A DNA stretch of 7,098 bases, taken from positions 1 through 7,098 of the forward strand of contig JAILFF010000254.1 of the NCBI GenBank assembly GCA_024697705.1. The letters are read 5' to 3'. A program made the position numbers and the translations under genes. Position 1 is the first letter of the stretch, and every line of letters begins with the position of its first letter. The notes under the pieces were generated by a model, which was given only the letters and a program-made list of their open reading frames with translations, was not told the origin of the DNA and did not search any database. Shown in pieces: positions 4,904 through 7,098 of this stretch. The DNA is from Ruminococcus sp. (GTDB taxonomy: Bacteria; Bacillota; Clostridia; Oscillospirales; Ruminococcaceae).

Positions 4904-6628
4904 TCAGAATCCAAGGTCTTTCTTGAAATCGTCGGCTATCTTATCTCTTAATGCCTCCGCGTCGGCGCGGTTCTCGGCGATAGTTGTATAATATGCCTTG
5001 ATCTTCGGCTCGGTGCCCGACGGACGGATAATTACCGAAGCGCCTTCCTCCAGTCTGAACGCGAGAACATCGGACTTCGGCAGATCAATGGTCTTGGTCT
5101 CGCCGCACTTGAAGCAAACTTCTTCGCTCGCGAGATAATCACCGAACTTCTCGACCTTCAAGCCGCCGATCTCCTTCGGGGTGTTCTTTCTGAGGTCGGC
5201 CATGATCTCCTGCATACGCTGCATACCCGTAGCGCCTTCGCAGGTGAACGACTGCTGCGAATGAACGTAGTTGCCGTACTTCTTGTACATATTCTCACGA
5301 GCCTGAAGCAGCGTGATGCCCTTCGTGCGGTAGAAGGCAGCCATTTCGCAGATGAGCATGGAGGCAACAACAGCGTCCTTGTCGCGAACATACGAGCCCG
5401 CAAGATAGCCGTAGCTCTCCTCGAAGCCGAATACGTAGCGGTCGTCCTCGCCGTCCTTTTCAAGCAGACCGATCTGTTCGCCGATGAATTTGAAGCCTGT
5501 GAGAACCTCGCGCAGCTCAACACCGTATTCGGCAGCGATTTTATTAACTATATCGGTAGAAACGATGGTCTTTACGGCAACGGGCTTTTCGGGCATGGTG
5601 CCTAAAGCCTTTCTCTCGCTGCAAATATACTCCATGAGCAGAGCGCCTGTCTCATTGCCGGAGAACAGAACATAACTGCCGTCGGGAGCAGGAACGGCGA
5701 TACCTACGCGGTCGCAGTCGGGGTCGGTGGCAAGCAGCAGGTCGGGCTTAACGGTCTCGCAGAGCTTCAAGCCGTAAGCGAGCGCTTCTCTGATCTCGGG
5801 GTTCGGGAAGGGGCAGGTGGGGAAGTTGCCGTCGGGGTTCTCCTGCTCGGGAACGACGGTCACGTCCTTAACGCCCACTCTGTCGAGGATAGCGCGGACA
5901 GGCTTGTTGCCCGTGCCGTTGAGCGGGGTGTAAACGACCTTCAATCCGCTCGAACCGATAAGCTCGGGGTGGATACTCTGCGACTGAACCTTGTCAAGGT
6001 AAGCGTCGATGCAGGTCTGATCGATGTAGACGATCATGCCTTCGCTGACAGCCTTATCGAAGTCGGCTACCTTAGCGCCGCCGAACATAGGTACGTCCTT
6101 TATCTTGCCGATAACGGTGTTAGCCACATCGAGGGTGATCTGGCAGCCGTCGGCGCCGTAAGCCTTGTAGCCGTTATATTTGGCGGGATTGTGCGAAGCC
6201 GTAACCATAACGCCCGCCGAAGCGCCGAAATATCTTACAGCCCACGACAGCATGGGGGTAGGCATAAGTTCCTTATAGAGATAGACCTTGATGCCGTTAG
6301 CGACAAAAACGCGGGCAGCTTCCTTAGCGAAAACGTCCGATTTTATACGGGAATCGTAAGAGATAGCCACGGAGCCGTTTGTGAAATCGCCGTTTACATA
6401 ATCGGCGAGACCCTGTGTAGCGCGTCTTACGGTATAGATATTCATTCTGTAAGCGCCCGCGCCGATAACACCGCGCAGACCGCCGGTACCGAATTCGAGA
6501 TCGCGGTAGAAGCGGTCAAGGATAGCCTCCTCGTCGCCCTCGATCTTTTTAAGTTCGGCAGCGAGGTCGGCGTCCTCGGTAGCCTTTTCGCACCATTCAC
6601 TATACAGTACCTTGATTTCGTCTGTCAT
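4904..6628 (-). CDS. pgcA: Alpha-phosphoglucomutase / phospho-sugar mutase (PgcA type)
   Basis: The enzyme interconverts glucose-1-phosphate and glucose-6-phosphate, linking glycogen, UDP-glucose and cell-wall sugar synthesis to glycolysis. All four alpha-D-phosphohexomutase domains are present in 574 residues, the usual PgcA length. After the N-terminal FGTGGLRG (46-53) comes the active-site loop TASHNP (143-148) with phosphoserine Ser145. The magnesium loop DPDCDR (302-307) supplies Asp302, Asp304 and Asp306. The sugar-binding loop is GFEESYG (401-407), and the phosphate-binding loop is RPSGTEPK (535-542). FGTGGLRG and GFEESYG fit the long phosphoglucomutase/phosphomannomutase group (PgcA, and eukaryotic PGM2) rather than GlmM. 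Phosphomannomutase or phosphopentomutase side activity is possible. AGGTGA (6640-6635) is 6 bp before the ATG. It is the first gene of an operon with two small paralogous proteins. Confidence 0.95.
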   Translation of the reverse strand: MTDEIKVLYSEWCEKATEDADLAAELKKIEGDEEAILDRFYRDLEFGTGGLRGVIGAGAYRMNIYTVRRATQGLADYVNGDFTNGSVAISYDSRIKSDVFAKEAARVFVANGIKVYLYKELMPTPMLSWAVRYFGASAGVMVTASHNPAKYNGYKAYGADGCQITLDVANTVIGKIKDVPMFGGAKVADFDKAVSEGMIVYIDQTCIDAYLDKVQSQSIHPELIGSSGLKVVYTPLNGTGNKPVRAILDRVGVKDVTVVPEQENPDGNFPTCPFPNPEIREALAYGLKLCETVKPDLLLATDPDCDRVGIAVPAPDGSYVLFSGNETGALLMEYICSERKALGTMPEKPVAVKTIVSTDIVNKIAAEYGVELREVLTGFKFIGEQIGLLEKDGEDDRYVFGFEESYGYLAGSYVRDKDAVVASMLICEMAAFYRTKGITLLQARENMYKKYGNYVHSQQSFTCEGATGMQRMQEIMADLRKNTPKEIGGLKVEKFGDYLASEEVCFKCGETKTIDLPKSDVLAFRLEEGASVIIRPSGTEPKIKAYYTTIAENRADAEALRDKIADDFKKDLGF

Positions 6629-6686
6629 GAAAGATCACCTCATAATAGTAGATTTTGCCTTTGAGCGGCAATTACAGTCCAATATC

Positions 6687-6715
6687 ATTATATCATATTA
6701 TATTGTTTTTTTCCA
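6687..6715 (-). promoter_or_regulatory. Promoter of the pgcA operon
   Basis: On the - strand TGGAAA (6715-6710, 4 of 6 matches to TTGACA) is followed 17 bp later by a perfect TATAAT (6692-6687). TG lies one base upstream of the -10, giving an extended -10 element that compensates for the weak -35. Transcription should start near 6680, with a leader of about 52 nt to the ATG. A second TATAAT at 6702-6697 has no good -35. Confidence 0.65.
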
Positions 6716-6752
6716 GTCCCAAAATGACATTTAATAATTTATTCAATATTGT

Positions 6753-6785
6753 AAGGCAAACCAAAAGTGAAGGCAAACCAAAAGT
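6753..6785. repeat. Two-copy tandem direct repeat, 17-bp period
   Basis: The 16-mer AAGGCAAACCAAAAGT occurs at 6753-6768 and again at 6770-6785, separated by a single G. It runs directly into the G-rich shoulder of the hairpin at 6799-6837. The two are probably one dispersed repeat unit with a locally duplicated edge. It lies upstream of the pgcA promoter. Confidence 0.75.
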
Positions 6786-6798
6786 CTTAGGAAGGGGG

Positions 6799-6837
6799 TG
6801 TGGGGGAGAACCCTTCTTAAGAAGGGTTCCCCCCACA
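6799..6837. repeat. Long G/C-rich palindromic hairpin
   Basis: TGTGGGGG (6799-6806) pairs with CCCCCACA (6830-6837). Inside it GAACCCTTCTT/AAGAAGGGTTC (6808-6829) is a perfect 22-bp palindrome. The only imperfection is the bulged A at 6807. No T-tract follows on either strand, so this is not a terminator for the genes in view. It looks like an intergenic palindromic repeat (REP-like) of the kind scattered in Clostridia genomes. Confidence 0.75.
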
Positions 6838-6891
6838 AAGCCCACGACTTGCGCGAATCAAAGCGGAGAAAGAAATCTGAACGGTTAAAAA

Positions 6892-6980
6892 TAAAATCGG
6901 CAATTCATTAATAAGCCGAAAAAAGGCGCAAGCGGATGATTCTGCAAAAATGAGTAAGAACAAGAGAATTGCCGATTTTA
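6892..6980. repeat. 15-bp perfect inverted repeat enclosing a structured 59-nt segment
   Basis: TAAAATCGGCAATTC (6892-6906) is the exact reverse complement of 6966-6980. Between the arms small hairpins can form: GCC/GGC (6915-6917, 6925-6927) and GCGGA/TCTGC (6932-6936, 6941-6945). The segment has no coding frame worth calling. It could be a branched non-coding RNA, a minimal mobile element, or a dispersed repeat. I see no convincing promoter or target duplication that would decide. Confidence 0.6.
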
Positions 6981-7012
6981 ATTTGCGAAAGAGCGAAGCG
7001 ATTTTCGCAAAT
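6981..7012. repeat. Perfect 10-bp stem-loop
   Basis: ATTTGCGAAA (6981-6990) pairs exactly with TTTCGCAAAT (7003-7012) around a 12-nt loop. It begins one base after the inverted repeat at 6892-6980. The loop contains GAGCGAAGCGA, a motif resembling the CGCGAAGCGAA core (reverse strand) of the repeat at 2030-2207. There is no terminator T-tract. Confidence 0.6.
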
Positions 7013-7098
7013 CAATAGCCGCTAATGTCCGAATGTCACAACGGCAGAGAAAAGCTCATGCAGATAAAACACGGTCGTTCGCGCCGCTGTTGCATGAA
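7013..7098. other. Non-coding edge of the window, no gene supported
   Basis: Together with the repeats above, this completes a stretch of about 380 bp (6716-7098) in which I see no gene. Short open frames reach the window edge on both strands but lack ribosome binding sites or recognisable protein. The last 19 bases share two 8-mers with the interior of the repeat at 2030-2207, so another repeat copy may begin here. Confidence 0.5.

Noticed and set aside
5969..6664. A 231-codon open frame on the + strand
   Set aside because: It is antisense to the N-terminal half of the phosphoglucomutase and extends through that gene's ribosome binding site. It reads as a shadow of the conserved gene.
6753..6785. 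CRISPR-like short direct repeat
   Set aside because: There are only two copies separated by one base, with no spacer-sized gap and no cas genes.
6655..6888. A 77-codon + strand frame upstream of pgcA
   Set aside because: It crosses the - strand promoter, the 17-bp tandem repeat and the long hairpin. It has no ribosome binding site, and its composition follows the repeats.
7025..7098. Possible gene start at the right edge (ATG at 7025 or 7033)
   Set aside because: Neither ATG has a ribosome binding site, the frames are under 26 codons before the edge, and the DNA overlaps apparent repeat sequence.

Overview
The window looks like an ordinary chromosomal stretch of a low-to-moderate-G+C Gram-positive bacterium, most likely a gut Clostridia of the Ruminococcus/Oscillospiraceae type. 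This is an inference from several signs: strong AGGAGG ribosome binding sites, consensus TTGACA/TATAAT promoters with extended -10 (TG) elements, a PgcA-type phosphoglucomutase, G/C-rich third codon positions, and intergenic spaces filled with AGTGAATAGT-type and hairpin-type dispersed repeats. No phage, IS transposase, CRISPR array, tRNA or rRNA is visible.

Region 1 (1-3841, + strand). A near-perfect promoter (35-63) drives a 453-residue protein with about ten membrane segments. It is tightly coupled (3-nt gap) to a complete beta-class carbonic anhydrase. A repeat element of about 180 bp (2030-2207) fills the next gap. It is followed by a HAD-superfamily hydrolase, a 71-residue hypothetical protein starting at TTG, and a metallo-beta-lactamase-fold hydrolase with its own strong ribosome binding site and possibly its own weak promoter. 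A modest hairpin after the last gene may end transcription.

Region 2 (3842-4158). A second consensus promoter (3894-3922) has no gene behind it. About 110 nt further on there is a strong intrinsic terminator, and two perfect hairpins lie between. This is the layout of a stand-alone small RNA and is the most interesting item in the window. A hairpin at 4086-4118 then ends the opposing operon.

Region 3 (4159-6715, - strand). An operon read right to left: an extended -10 promoter (6687-6715), alpha-phosphoglucomutase (pgcA-like), then two tandem paralogous small acidic proteins of unknown function (111 and 118 residues, 79 of 111 aligned positions identical). Gaps are 18 and 34 bp, each downstream gene has its own ribosome binding site, and a terminator closes the unit.

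Region 4 (6716-7098). This part is non-coding as far as can be seen and crowded with repeats: a 17-bp tandem repeat, a hairpin of about 39 bp, a 15-bp inverted repeat enclosing a structured 59-nt loop, a further perfect 10-bp hairpin, and, at the very edge, a motif shared with the repeat element at 2030-2207.

Functionally the window mixes central sugar-phosphate metabolism (glucose-1-P/glucose-6-P exchange), CO2/bicarbonate interconversion next to an uncharacterised membrane protein, and two generic hydrolases. No complete new defence or mobile system is evident. The candidates for undescribed biology are the small RNA, the paralog pair attached to the phosphoglucomutase, and the repeat families.
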